Below, one piece after another: positions 1 through 11,150 of a DNA stretch of 64,000 nucleotides; position 1 is the stretch's first letter, and each line of letters begins with the position of its first letter. This stretch comes from Mixia osmundae IAM 14324 (lineage: Eukaryota; Basidiomycota; Mixiomycetes; Mixiales; Mixiaceae): contig NW_014575556.1 in the NCBI RefSeq assembly GCF_000708205.1, positions 124,599 to 188,598 on the forward strand. Direction: 5' to 3'. The position numbers were made by a program, and so were the translations under genes. The notes beneath the pieces were generated by a model that saw only the letters and a program-made list of their open reading frames with translations, searched no databases and was not told the origin of the DNA.

Positions 1-215
1 GCGATCGTTGCTGCAATCCCGCGAAGACCGGCGCAGCACTTTGCAATTCAAGCGTGACGGGCCGCTGACTCATCTCTGTTGCGCCCACGTCGCGTCACAC
101 GCTCCAATCTCTCGGATGAGTAATCGTTTTGCTGCTTCGATGCAGCTTATAAGCTCTGCTATCTGCTCCCCTCTTCATCAGACTTCATCGCAGACCGAAG
201 GCTCAGCAGTACATC

Positions 216-1085
216 ATGGCGGCATACAAAGCGTTCGCTATCGCTGGCGGGATCAATAGCAGTGGACCCATGTCTGGCAACCTGGGCAGCTTTTTCGCCA
301 AATCCTTGCTCAAGCAGGGTGCCTCGGTCACCCTGCTGGTTCGCTCGATCGGCAAGCCCGAAGTAGCAGAGGACCTGAAGCAACGCGGTGCCACGATAAA
401 GATAATAGACTACAATGAGCCAGAATCGCTAGCCGAGGCTCTCGTTGGCATCGATGTCGTTATATCGACTTTGTCAGGTCCAGGCTTTGCTGTACAACCT
501 GCACTCGCCAAAGCGAGCAAACAGGCGGGCGTGTCACTCTTTGTCCCAAGCGAATTCGGTACAGCAACCCTGGGCGTAGAGCCTGATTCGCCCATCTATG
601 GCAAGGCAAAGTTTCACGGCGTACTCAAAGAGCTCGAGCTGCCCTATACGCTCTTTTTCACTGGCGTATTCTCAGACTTTGCTCGGATGATCTTTAATAC
701 CAGCACTGGCAAGATCACTATCATTGGGCGGGGCGACGCAAAGGTCAGCACGACAGCGCGTCAAGATATCGCAGACTATCTTGCCTTCGTTCTCACCAAG
801 CTTAAACCTGAAGAACTAGCGAATCGCGTTCTCAGGATCGAAGGCTCTCGATTCAGCTTCAATGAGCTGGTCGAGCACGCCAATGCAAATTCACAGCGGC
901 CCCTCGAGGTCGATCATGAGCCTCTACAAGTCGCACAGAAGCGCTATGCTGACACTCACGATTTCATCACATGGATGAAGGTGGCTTGGGACCAGGGCAG
1001 AGGCGTGTCCGCCACTAACACGAGCGATCTCGACAATCACTTGTTTCCCGACTGGCAGCCTAAGCCTATCAAAGACTTTTTGTAG
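216..1085 (+). CDS. NmrA-like / isoflavone-reductase-type NAD(P)-binding protein
   Basis: Intronless reading frame of 289 residues. The N-terminal Rossmann strand is followed by a glycine-rich stretch (AIAGG...SGNLG) that is longer than the usual GxxGxxG loop. Later come a second strand rich in Val/Leu (VTLLVRS), the VVISTLSG strand and the FVPSEFG motif typical of the NmrA/isoflavone reductase-like branch of atypical short-chain dehydrogenases. Family members are soluble NAD(P)-dependent reductases or redox sensors; the substrate cannot be told from sequence. The start is the first ATG after an in-frame stop. The gene is convergent with the Scc2 gene, 92 bp downstream. The family assignment is firm and any specific activity is unknown. 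Confidence 0.85.
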   Translation: MAAYKAFAIAGGINSSGPMSGNLGSFFAKSLLKQGASVTLLVRSIGKPEVAEDLKQRGATIKIIDYNEPESLAEALVGIDVVISTLSGPGFAVQPALAKASKQAGVSLFVPSEFGTATLGVEPDSPIYGKAKFHGVLKELELPYTLFFTGVFSDFARMIFNTSTGKITIIGRGDAKVSTTARQDIADYLAFVLTKLKPEELANRVLRIEGSRFSFNELVEHANANSQRPLEVDHEPLQVAQKRYADTHDFITWMKVAWDQGRGVSATNTSDLDNHLFPDWQPKPIKDFL

Positions 1086-1177
1086 CCTGAACCAATGCAT
1101 GGAAGTCCTATCCGAGCGATCGACAGAGTGCATGAATTAGCGCAACAACATTCACGATCCACACGTTTCTAGATGCG

Positions 1178-4100
1178 TCAGTCAGAATCCTCTGCCGCGA
1201 TACCCTCGGCAACGTCAATCTCACGCGAGAAAATTGACAGATACTGCGCATTCTTGTCAGCCTTTATTGATGCGTGGAGCATGTAGCTTACAAATGTACG
1301 CTGACCAGCACACTCAAGGCCGGACTGCCAAGCAACGTTGCGTAGCGTGACCTGGAACTCGGCGCTACTCTTGCTTGCGATAGTGGCGGTGGCGAGCACG
1401 GCAGCTTTGTCGCCAATAGCTGACTTCTTGCCGGGCAGGAATCGGCTTCGCTTTGCGTCAGACAAAGTATAGCAGAGCTCGAGATGTTTGCGAAGCGCAA
1501 GCGCTTGCACGATCGCAAGCGACTGCATGAGCATCGATCTGGTCTCGTTAGACTGTTGTGTCTCCGTATCGTCGTGCTCCATATCGTCCAGTGCATGATA
1601 ATACTCCATGCCGCGCGTCGAAATGAGCTCGTCGAGATAGTGCATGATCGTCAGAGGTTCTTCCTGAGTCGTGAATGACAGCGAGGCCAGACAATCGCTG
1701 ATGAAGCACGACAAGGCCAGATGATGTGCGGTGGGCTCGCCGGATAGCAGACTGAGGTCGAAGCATCGGATCAATGAGCGAACGAAATCAAGCTTCCACT
1801 GTCGCTTCTCGACGAGCAGTTCGTACCATCGATCGAACGGTGAAGCGCGGAGCGTGCTTCCTTCCCGCAAAAGTCTGACGCCGCTCGGTAAGCGGGATAC
1901 TGCCGCAAAGACTTCTCGAGCTGTGTCGAAGAAGCGAGTGCTGATTACGTTTGAATGACTGACGTGCAAGGACCGGTGCATTGACATCGCCTTGTGCGCG
2001 AGCTCGTCGTCGTCGCAGCTCTCGAGGGCAATGAGCGTCGCCAGACATTGCATGGGATGGCAAAGTCCTTGCTGAACCGTATAACCCACCATATCGACCG
2101 CTGCAGCCTGCAGATGTACATCGAGCGCTACGCAAGCCTCCAGAATGACAGGCAAATAACGTTGAACGAGTGCAGAAGCAATGCTCGACTCTGCAAAATT
2201 GTTCTTCGCGCCGGTAAGCTTATCGAGATCTACCGAATCGAGCATGTCGTCTGACAATTGAGCATTCGCGTCAGCTTGATCGTTCAACACATCGAGCATG
2301 ATGCGCAGAGCGCGAGTCTGTGGCTCGCTGGGTTCATCTTTCTTCATGACGCTGTCGAAGATGGCGAATGAAGTAGGGCGCAGCAACATAATCGGAAACG
2401 CCTGAAACAAGGTGCCCAGAGCTTGCAAAGCAGTGACACCGATGCTGTACCGGCACGTCAGGGTATAGAGCTCGCAGACAGTGCTGTAGGTCTCCTCTGT
2501 GATACTATCTGTTGAGATCTCGTCAATTACCGCTGCATACGAGTCGGAGCTCTTTCGCAATTGATCAAAGCGAGAATGTGCGCATAGCAGGCTGACGAGG
2601 TTTACGAGAAGAGGTACTGCTTTCAAATGTACAGAGGGCTTGACCGAACCGTCTCGAAGCGTACAAACGATCGTTTCGAGTCGCCCTTTGCACGCACTGA
2701 AGATAGCGCATAGCTTCTCCACGTCGCCCGTCTGACCGATCATGATGGCGCACAAGCAAGCAACGAGATCTTGCAATGTCGAAGGGCTTTTGACGACCGA
2801 GGGTTTATTGATCATAGGTAACAGTGCGTCTTGAAGCTCTCCAGAGAAGCGAGTTAGTGCTTTGGGCATCTTCGGTATTGATCTGCGATATATCCGCAAT
2901 ACATAGTCTGCGGCTACCTGTTCCTCCATGCTACTTGTATTACGCAGCAGGGGCAGTAGTGAGCTTGCCATTCGCAGGGTAAGCGTTGCCGGCTCGGCTT
3001 CGACAAGGCATAGCACAGCGCGCGTTGCCTCGACTGCGAAGATGGCGCTTTCATTCCTTCCTAGCTCTTCGAGCATCGTCTCTGCAAGTCGCACGAAGCA
3101 GCTGGTAGCGCTGCCAGCGAGTCTGTCCTCGAGCTGACGCTGTAAATCGCGCATTGTCAGGACCAATGACTTCTCACAGGCTTCGAAGACGGCACAAAGG
3201 CGACGGAAGGTCTCAGCGCGTCTGAGCGAGCTCAGAGCTGGCAAGTCGGCAGTAGGCAGTAGCGCATCTTCCAAACATGCCAACAGCATGTCTTGAATCC
3301 CGCTGTCGCGTAATGTGTTGGCATTGACTAGGCGTGCACAGATCTGAAGCTGCGCTTCTTGATCATCGATAAGCGGATAGAGATCTTTCAGGGTCCTGGC
3401 GGCTCGCTTGCGAACGCTCAAGCCTGTGTCATTCAGACGCTCGAGCAAATACGGCAGGTAACGATGAGCGACCGACAGATCCTGCAACAGATGTTTGCTG
3501 ACCAGCTCAAGCATTGCTTCTCTGACCGCTGAGGATGAGTCTAGCAGGCGTTGCACTACGTGCTGTTGTATGGCATCAGACGAGAACAATGCCGGGTCTT
3601 CTGTCATAACTTTGGCGATCCCACGTAGCGCTTTGGTCCGTAGTGCGATGACCGGATGGGCTGCGAGCGACAGAAGATGCACCATAGCGAGGTCAAAAAT
3701 CGCCTTCATCTCCGTCAGAGGCAGCAGACAAGCTGCCGTAGCGTCTGTGTCACTTTCGCTACTGTCTGCCAGTGCTGCGGCGTCAAGACCAAGCTGTAGC
3801 GCAGGTGCATAAAGGTATTCGGCGAGTGTTTGTCTGATCGCCACGCGTTGAGTCTGTGCTACGCGGGCAGGCTCTGGCGATATACAGGCAGCTGCGGCAG
3901 CTTGCTGCAGCCAGATCAGCAGACGAAAGTCGAGGGCAGATAGCCCAAGCCTGTCGGACTGTGCTGGATCTACTTGAGACCTGATCGAGTGGCGTAGAGT
4001 TTCCATATAAGCTTGCAGAGCGTCAACGTCATCTCTTGCAAGAATCTCGTCTAGTGTCATTGCACTTGTCTTTGTCAGTGCGCAATACCGGGCAGCTATA

Positions 4101-6964
4101 TTGCCGAGACTCTCGACAGCAACAGCCTTAAGACTGGCATTGTCCTGTCCGTCCGCTTCATTCAGACAATTGTTCTTGCGTATCACGTATCAAGTCAGCG
4201 GTAGAAGCAGCGATCAAGACAGATAACTGACAAGCTGAACGACAATGGCCTGAATCAGAAAGTGCGGCGCGGCAAGGTCTGGCAGATCGACAAGATCAAG
4301 TAGATCTGACAGCAGACGTTCGAAGTGGACCTTGCTGGATGGGTCTTGCGTCGTCTTGGGGGACTTTGGGGTCCTCATAGCATTGATGAACTGGGCTGAT
4401 ATGGTGTGGGCCGTACTTAGAGCAAGAGCATGCTTGCATTCCAGCTCAGCGAGATCCCAGATGGGAGTCGATAGTGTCTCAGCCGTCCGATCACCAGCTG
4501 AAAGCTTCTGTCGGTATGTGAGATCAGCATGGATGAGCGAGTCGCGCAATGGAACAGCTGCGCTTTGCACCACTGAGAGAAATAAAGCCGAGGCTGAATA
4601 GACGTTGCGTCCATTCGAGAAATTGAGCGATCTCGCGCTTGATTTGGCATGTCTTGAACCCCGCAAACAAGCAAAGGCTTCTTCGATGAGTGCTGCACGC
4701 ATACCTTCGTGGCGATTGTAGATTGTCTGAAGCACTAATAGGCACGGTATCTGCAGAGATCGCGCCGTCGCGCCGTACAAAGGCAATTCTGAAGCGTGAG
4801 CATCGAGCTGGGCGAAAAGCAAGGCTGTGCACGCGTACTGTAGCGGTAGCACGCATGTCTCGCTAAGCTGCTTCGTCTTTAGTAATCTTGTCAGCCCGTC
4901 GAGTGAAGATCGCGCAGCATTGAGCATCTGTACGGCTAGTGCGTCGACTGCGACGGCATCCTCGTCTTCCATGCTGTAGTCTAGTAGCTCTGACAGTGTC
5001 CTCATGATGACATCGGCCAGCGTGCTGATACAAGCCGATAGTAGATCCTCACTGTACACTTGTGCCGCGAAATTTGCGCTCGTCAGTATTGACAGGATTA
5101 GGTCGATCGCTACGGCTGCCCTTTGCACCTCTTTGAGATCCTGCAGAAGCCTCGAGGTTGGAGCATCGGTGGCAGCTTTGGCCTTTGATTGGTTGGGCGT
5201 GGTGGACTTTGACATCTTCACCTTTTTGGGCGTAGCAGATCGCCGCGATCGCTTCCTGGCGCTCCCCTCGCATTCCGCACTATTCTCGCGAGCCGTGAGG
5301 TGGGCGAGAGGATCAAGCCCACGGCAGGCAGTGACACATTGACCAAGCAGCGCGCAGAGCCTGGTGATAGCCGCTTCATCCAATTTCTCGGCGACCGAAT
5401 AGCGCACAAGGACAGAAAGCTTTCGGGAGAGGTCCGACATTGCGCTCAAAGAAAGCCAATAGGGCATATCGATATCTTCTAATGCAAGACTGGCCGGAAT
5501 CCGCTCTACGAGATCGGCGCTGCTCGACTTGACAGGGGAAGAAGGTGCGCTGGAACTGGAAGGTAGGCATTCGAAGGTCTCATAGGATTGCAAAACTGCG
5601 TCGATCGTATCTTCCCAGACCGACAGCGCCTGAGCACCCAGGTCTTGTATCGAAGCGCGCGCCTGGCGCTTCCGAGGAAGCCTGAATGGCGCATTGTCTC
5701 GTATGACGACTTCTGACGACTTGGATGCGTCCACGCTGTCCCGTGAGTCTGGACCGGCGGAGCGGCTTTCCGAAGGCTTGGCAGCATTCTCCGGCGAAGT
5801 GGGCAATATGCGGCCAAAGACGTCCTCTGGCGCAGACTGCTCGGGGGAAGTTGTTGCTCCGTCCGGTCTTGGCCCGAGCCTGAGCTTTTTGAAAAGCGAT
5901 GTCGTCTTCGTTGCTTGCGGAAGACTTGGTTTCGGCGTCATGTCGGCCGAGATGGGCAGCTCACTCGACGGTGGCGTCTGTGAGGTATCTCGGACTCGCT
6001 TGAGTGGTGATGAAGACTCTAGCGCGGTCGTCATCGCGGAAGACGTTCGTGTTCGCACTGACATCGTTTGCTCTTCATGCTTTTGCGGATAACGACGAAG
6101 TACTTGGTCACGAAAACGGGATATACTGTCGTCATATTGCACACGATCGAATGTGTCAGCCTCGGCTTGAAGCTCTTGGATGCAGTCTGTATGCAGCTGG
6201 GGCTCGTCTAGCGGCGAAGGAAAGGGGAAGGCTGCCATGTCGAGTGCTTGGGCGGCTCTTGTCAATGTCTGAGCAGCAGTGGAAGACGTAGCACGAATGG
6301 GCGAGCTGCTCTCAATGGGCTCGGAGCGGAACACTCTGGCTGCGAGCTGAGCTGGCCACGAAGCTTGTTCCTGAGTGACTTCTGGACATTCGAAAGGCGC
6401 TCTTTTGAACGTTCTGCGCGAAAGACTTGAGCACGAAGCGGTTTCGTCTCACAGATAGCTTACAGTTTCGGATAGCGTCGACTGTCGGATGCTGTCGTTT
6501 GTATTGCTTGCTGCGCTAGCTCGACCATAGCGGACTGCTCGGCACGGTGCGAAGACGAGGCGGTCGCTTGTGGGGACGCCGGCAAACGCAGACTCGCTAA
6601 TGACTGCGCATGAGACGCGACCGTCGCTCGCCAATCTGAAGCGGCTTCTTGAGGCTCGCTCAAGGCCTGCTGCCACTCTGAGAGGATCGAGTTCCATTCC
6701 GTCCTGATTTGAGGGAACTGGTCGTAGACTACTTTGTGACTCAGCTGGCGTGAAGTGATGCCAAGACAGGACGCTACCTGAGCTCGCAATGGTATCTTGA
6801 CAGGTCAGGAGTGGATAAGACTGCACCACTTCGTCTGCTTGTCTTCGCAGACTGTCGAGGAGCTCTTCGGATCGTGCTTGACTTTCTAGCCAGTCTGAGC
6901 TCGGCGCAGCTTCTGATGACATCAAGCTGGCGTCAGAGACTGTGTCGCGTCTTTGCATGGTCAT
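1178..6964 (-). CDS. SCC2: Sister-chromatid cohesion loader Scc2/Mis4/NIPBL
   Basis: Model: exons 6778-6964, 6464-6728, 4232-6413 and 1178-4174, giving 1876 residues with compatible phases throughout. The C-terminal two thirds is an alpha-helical HEAT-repeat protein with conserved stretches such as ALRGIAKV and SVRKRAARTLKDLYP, characteristic of Scc2/Nipped-B, which loads cohesin onto chromatin in the nucleus. The middle intron (4175-4231) has a GTCAGT donor and CTGAC branch point and joins two long open frames. The first two exons could be read as a separate small gene ending at 6460. However, the stop lies inside a phase-matched intron (6414-6463, GTAAGC donor, GCAG acceptor), and the Scc2 frame has no ATG before 6238, so I join them. 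Length is between yeast Scc2 and human NIPBL. Confidence 0.75.
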
Positions 6965-7148
6965 CTGAAGCTCCTCTGCTCCATACGAGGACTGCAAAGA
7001 GCCACGGGCGAACGGCCGGCCGGTCAACTGCCGCGACGCGTTGCGCGCTGGCGATTTTCTATCAGCGTTATCGCCACGTGTCAATCGCGCATCACACGTC
7101 ATCACTGCAGACTCCGAGAGCCCCCAGCTGGGTCGGCGTGGACATTGG

Positions 7149-8822
7149 ATGGCTGAGCATGAGCGGTCCAAGCGCTCGCCATCATCGTGGTTCAGCGGCG
7201 ATCCTGCGATTGCGCCGATGCGGTTCAGGCGTCAGGTGTCTGATCATCCCATGCTCGTCTCGGACACATCGGACAACGCAACTCATCCGCCTTCCTCAGA
7301 CTCGACCATAGCAGAGCATATTTCAGAGGATGAGGTTGCAGATAGCCCGTTGGCCGGTCAAGCAGAAGTAGAACCGAAACGGCAAGACGATCCGGCGCTC
7401 GCACATGGAGATGATATCGTACCAGAGACGCGAGGAGCTAATGGACTATCTCGAGCCGAGACGTCACCGGGCAGACCTCAACGACGGCTCTCGACGATGA
7501 GCACACGGTCGAGGCTTTCTGCGACGATCGAGATCAACAAAGTGCTGCTCAAAGATCGCATCATGCGATTCACAGCCTCGTGGTTTACCGTCATCATGGG
7601 CACAAGCATCATCAACTCGCTTGCCTACCTGCTGCCGTGGACGTCGACCCATGCAGGATTGCGCGTCTTTGGGCTTTGCTTTCTTATCGCCTCCTCGTTT
7701 CTGTTCATCGTCTTCAGCATATTGACAATAGCGCGCTACATCCTCTTCAAGGGCATCTTTCTCGTCGCACTACGACACGAAGTACATGCGCTTTTCTTCG
7801 GCGCCATACCCATGGCACTCGCAACAATCGCCGTCGGTATTGCACTCCAGGGCGACGGTTGTGGCTTGCCCGGCGCAATCGACGCGGGCGCAGGCCTATG
7901 GTGGTCAAGCTTTCTGCTGGCAGCAGCGACAGCTACCGTCGTGCCTTGGGTCATGTTCACGGAGCACAACCACTCGGAGGTAGCGCTCACTGCGACTTGG
8001 CTGCTTCCCGTCGTGCCCTTGCAAACAGTCGGCTCCGCAGGCGCAGATATTGCAGAGCTACTCGCAAGTCGCCGGCCAGGCTACGCATTCACAATACTCA
8101 TTTCATCATACATTGCCAACGGAGTCGGCCTCTTGCTATGCCTCTTCATCCTGACGCTCTATTTTCAGCGACTTGTATTGCATCATCTGCCAGGTCGAGA
8201 AGTCATCGTTTCGACCTTTCTGCCGCTCAGTCCCTGCGGTCAGGGTGCCGCAGCGCTCATCAATCTTGGCCGCATCTCGACGACCATCTTCCCAGAGATG
8301 GCCCGCCGGCATCCGGACAGCCAGTACCTGGCACTGCTTGCCCAAACAGCCTTGCCACTCTATGGCGCAGGACTTGCATTCGGCCTGATGCTCTGGGGCC
8401 TAGGCATCTGGTGGCTTGCACTCGCAGTCGTCTCTGTCTCGCGCTCTTACTGGAAGCGAGACGTCGTCTTCAACATGGGATGGTGGGCATTCACGTTTCC
8501 TTGTGGGAGTCTCTGCTTGGCTACGCTTGCTATTGCAGAATCGCTCGATTCAATCTTCTTCCGGTACGCTCATCTCGGTCAAAGGGTTAGACAAACTCAA
8601 TCGTGCCTTCACAGCGTGATTGCAACAATGCTTGCATTTCTCGTGCTGTTCACGTGGCTCTTGGTAGCAGTACCCACGAGCTATGGGTGGGCAACAGGCA
8701 GCGTCTTCATCTCGCCCTCACTAGATCACTTGCCACCTATTTTGCCGGTGCGCATCTCTGCAAACAGCAGGAAGCGCCATCGTGCTCTCCGCCACGCCCG
8801 TCTTAGAGGTCACAAGGGATAG
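7149..8822 (+). CDS. SSU1: TDT-family (SSU1-type) sulfite/anion exporter
   Basis: Two exons (7149-8563, 8615-8822), 540 residues. A polar N-terminal tail of about 130 residues is followed by RIMRFTASWFTVIMGTS, the opening signature of fungal Ssu1/Mae1-like tellurite-resistance/dicarboxylate transporters, and then about ten hydrophobic helices. The family forms the SLAC1-like plasma-membrane channel fold; fungal members export sulfite or carry malate. The 51-nt intron is a multiple of three with no stop, so a naive ORF would retain it. Removing it restores a continuous last helix (FFR joined to VIATMLAF). It diverges from SCC2 with 184 bp between starts. Its 3' end overlaps the possible end of the opposing secreted-protein gene. 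Confidence 0.85.
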   Translation: MAEHERSKRSPSSWFSGDPAIAPMRFRRQVSDHPMLVSDTSDNATHPPSSDSTIAEHISEDEVADSPLAGQAEVEPKRQDDPALAHGDDIVPETRGANGLSRAETSPGRPQRRLSTMSTRSRLSATIEINKVLLKDRIMRFTASWFTVIMGTSIINSLAYLLPWTSTHAGLRVFGLCFLIASSFLFIVFSILTIARYILFKGIFLVALRHEVHALFFGAIPMALATIAVGIALQGDGCGLPGAIDAGAGLWWSSFLLAAATATVVPWVMFTEHNHSEVALTATWLLPVVPLQTVGSAGADIAELLASRRPGYAFTILISSYIANGVGLLLCLFILTLYFQRLVLHHLPGREVIVSTFLPLSPCGQGAAALINLGRISTTIFPEMARRHPDSQYLALLAQTALPLYGAGLAFGLMLWGLGIWWLALAVVSVSRSYWKRDVVFNMGWWAFTFPCGSLCLATLAIAESLDSIFFRYAHLGQRVRQTQSCLHSVIATMLAFLVLFTWLLVAVPTSYGWATGSVFISPSLDHLPPILPVRISANSRKRHRALRHARLRGHKG

Positions 8823-9349
8823 GTAGCAGAATTTGGGCAGCAGAGATAACTTCCAGAAACAGCTAGCATCTGTTGATTTATTCAGCACTCCCTTAACCCA
8901 AGCTCGACAACCGTACCCTGAGGAGAGCACACAGACGGCAACGCCAGCGCCGGCAGGGCAGGTTTGCACAGCCTGCGACGGGTCATTGACGGCAATGATG
9001 ATGTTGCCTCGGCAGGCAAGGTTGTGACCATTGTCTGACGGTATGCAACTTGAGCTCGCTTCCTGGCGGAGATGCCAGTCTTACTGCAGCTGTCGACAGT
9101 CATTGCGCCAAACAAGATATCTGACTTGCAATAAATCTCATACGTGCGGCTCAAGAGCGACTTGCTCGTCAGCATCATAGCAGACAAGATGCCCACTGCC
9201 GTACCCATCTGCAAACTCTGCAAGGGTTTCGCATCAGTCGCACATATGAGCATCTGTAGGCTCTTACTGGCTTTGACGACACTGGCAGAAGTGCCGGTTA
9301 TTAAGACGCAGAGCGAAAGCGTAGCGGAAGTGATGCGAGCGGCCAACAT
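8721..9349 (-). CDS. Small secreted cysteine protein A (tandem family)
   Basis: The start at 9349 gives a signal peptide (MLAARITSATLSLCVLITG). Introns at 9218-9267 and 9063-9143 join exons that align with neighbours B and C: FADGYGSGHLVC near the N terminus, then NLACRGNIIIAV and TCPAGAGVAVC followed by GYGC. The shared pattern is C-x-G-x2-[VI]-[VI], then C-P-x2-x-G-x-A-x-C and a last Cys. No known family is recognised; a secreted, disulfide-stabilised protein is the likely reading. The 3' end is uncertain. The frame stays open to 8721, which would overlap the SSU1 coding end, and an extra 3' intron could end it near 8800-8810. Confidence 0.55.
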
Positions 9350-9539
9350 GATCAAGCTTGTCGCAATGAGATCCGCCTTTTGTCGATCAATTCACAGCTG
9401 ACTTCGGCAGCTGCTTGAGACGCGGTCATATTTGGACGCCAAACATAACTCTCCGCGGCAAAGACATAACATACAATGTCAGACAGCCCCAGGCATGTCT
9501 GGAACGCATTGCATTTAGACCACAGCCAATTCCGTGTGC

Positions 9540-10000
9540 TCAGCACCTGCTCCGGCGTGAGCTTGTGAAGCCAGCCGTTCGCTGACAGACATACGACGAC
9601 GGAGAGCAGGTAGCTGCGCCGCTGTTATTGGGGCACTGCAGTGGAGTCTGTCTTGCATCCGTGGAGGCCACGACCTTGCCACCAAGGCAGCGCCAATCAC
9701 GACGGGTGTCTATGCAATCTCTTGAGTATACGCTCGACGGAACGTATCAGACTGACCGCAGATGCCGGTCAAAAGATTCTGGAGGACATAGTTGCCGGGA
9801 CACGAGATAGCATAAACTTGCCTAAGGGAGCATTTCAGATCGATAGACTTGTGAGGGATTCGACTTACGAATCGACCAGAGCTGTTGACCTGTTTGGTCA
9901 GAGATACTCCACGCAGCAAACGAGACTGACCAGCTTTGCCAGTGGTGGCGTTAGTCGAAGCTACCAAGGCGGCAAGGAAGCAGACAATGAGGCGCAACAT
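9540..10000 (-). CDS. Small secreted cysteine protein B (tandem family)
   Basis: Four exons (9931-10000, 9869-9881, 9757-9821, 9540-9709) give 105 residues. Exon 2 is a 13-nt microexon. It was placed by phase and by similarity to protein C, since the spliced junction reads ALVDSQVYAISC against ALFTDGQFYDILC. The signal peptide is MLRLIVCFLAALVAST. The second half contains WRCLGGKVVAS and QCPNNSGAATC, matching the cysteine pattern of A and C. A GTATGT donor near the 3' end could add one more intron and change the last residues. Function is unknown; it is likely exported. Confidence 0.6.
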
Positions 10001-10136
10001 AGTAGCCTGTGTGATCAGCAGAGAGGCAGTCAAAGTCAAGTCGCGAGAGCTAGTCACGACGGCAATTGCATTGCGGCGACATCGTGAGACGCGCGTACAT
10101 GCGAGACTTAGACCGACGCGCAACTGTCATCGAGCG

Positions 10137-10517
10137 TCAGTCGCTGCATGCTTTGCATCCGACAGAGACCGACGAGGTCTTGGGCGAGCGGTAGCAAGAC
10201 GCTACGCCTGCATTGCCCGGACAGTACTGATCGACGCCGTTCTTCTTGACAACATAGCCTTTGCACTCGAGACCCGTATTGGCTGTTAGACCGACTAAGC
10301 TCGGCGGGCGCATAGAAGGAATGAACTGACTACATTGGGGTCCGTTGAAGAGCGGCGCACCACCGCATAGGATGTCGTAGAACTGACCGTCGGTGAAGAC
10401 TTTTTGGCGCTCAGCAACGATGGATCATAGCTGTCGAGACTCACGAGCAATGACGTCGCTTGCGCTTGCATGGGAGAGCGCAACCAGCAATGCGGAGAAT
10501 GAGTAGACTGCTTTCAT
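10137..10517 (-). CDS. Small secreted cysteine protein C (tandem family)
   Basis: Two exons (10445-10517, 10137-10399) separated by a 45-nt intron give 111 residues. The N-terminal signal peptide is MKAVYSFSALLVALSHASA. The mature part has FTDGQFYDILCGG, GLECKGYVVKK, YCPGNAGVASC and a final GCKACSD. It is the clearest member of the three-gene tandem set and the reference used to place introns in A and B. Its ATG lies only 11 bp from the stop of the upstream molybdopterin synthase gene on the same strand, so its promoter must lie inside that gene. No known domain is recognised. Confidence 0.65.
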
Positions 10518-10528
10518 TGTGTGTAGCT

Positions 10529-11150
10529 TCAAGCGAGTCGATCAGCGAGTGTTTGCGGAAAGTTCTGCTTCCAGGCTGGCGTAGCATCGTCAGCGTATCG
10601 CTCCTGTTTCCAGATTTCCGCCGAGCGTTTAGTCTCTTCGAGCAGAAACTCGCAAGCTCGGTAAGACTCATAGCGATGGGGACAAGCTACAGCAACAATG
10701 ATGCTTGTCTCTCCCGGAGGTACGATATCCAGTCGGTGCTGGATAGTGATCCGCTGGAGTGTACGGGCCACAAGTGGCTGAGCAGCAAGTGTTGCAGGGT
10801 CTGAGAAATGGCCGTCGAGCGCTTTCTGACGTGTGAGCTGTGCAATGGTGCTCATCGTCTTGAGTGCCTTGCTTTCATACGATTCGTAGGCCAGCTGGGT
10901 GACTTGTTTGCCTGCAAGAGTGGCTGAGATGCGAGCATGGGCAATGTGACAGGGGCTGACCCTCAAAGGAATCTCTTGTTGTGCCTATGAAGCAACATAT
11001 GGCTCCACTGTGTGCATTCCTGACGGTCTCTATTGCTCCTTGTTCGTTCAGCGGAGCATGGCTGAGCCTGAGCAGGTCGCCATGCACTGTTTTGACATCT
11101 TGGCGGCTCATCACGGAGGCAGAAAGAGAAGCGAGCGAATAAGCTTGCAT
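10529..11150 (-). CDS. Molybdopterin synthase catalytic (large) subunit, MoaE/MOCS2B
   Basis: Two exons (10961-11150, 10529-10911) flank a 49-nt intron whose removal reconstitutes the conserved FIGTTRDSFEG joined to KQVTQLAYESYESKAL. Further MoaE hallmarks are QHRLDIVPPGE, the IIVAVACPHR strand and the C-terminal KRSAEIWKQERY. The enzyme transfers sulfur from the small-subunit thiocarboxylate to precursor Z, making molybdopterin in the cytosol. Its presence implies molybdenum-cofactor enzymes such as sulfite oxidase or nitrate reductase in this fungus, neither of which is in the window. The start could be the first ATG or the internal MSRQDV 13 codons later. Confidence 0.9.

Noticed and set aside
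9843-9880. Possible tRNA-like arm GGATTCGACTTACGAATCGACC
   Set aside because: It is a short imperfect inverted repeat inside intron 2 and flanking exon of SSP-B; no cloverleaf or tRNA boxes could be built around it.
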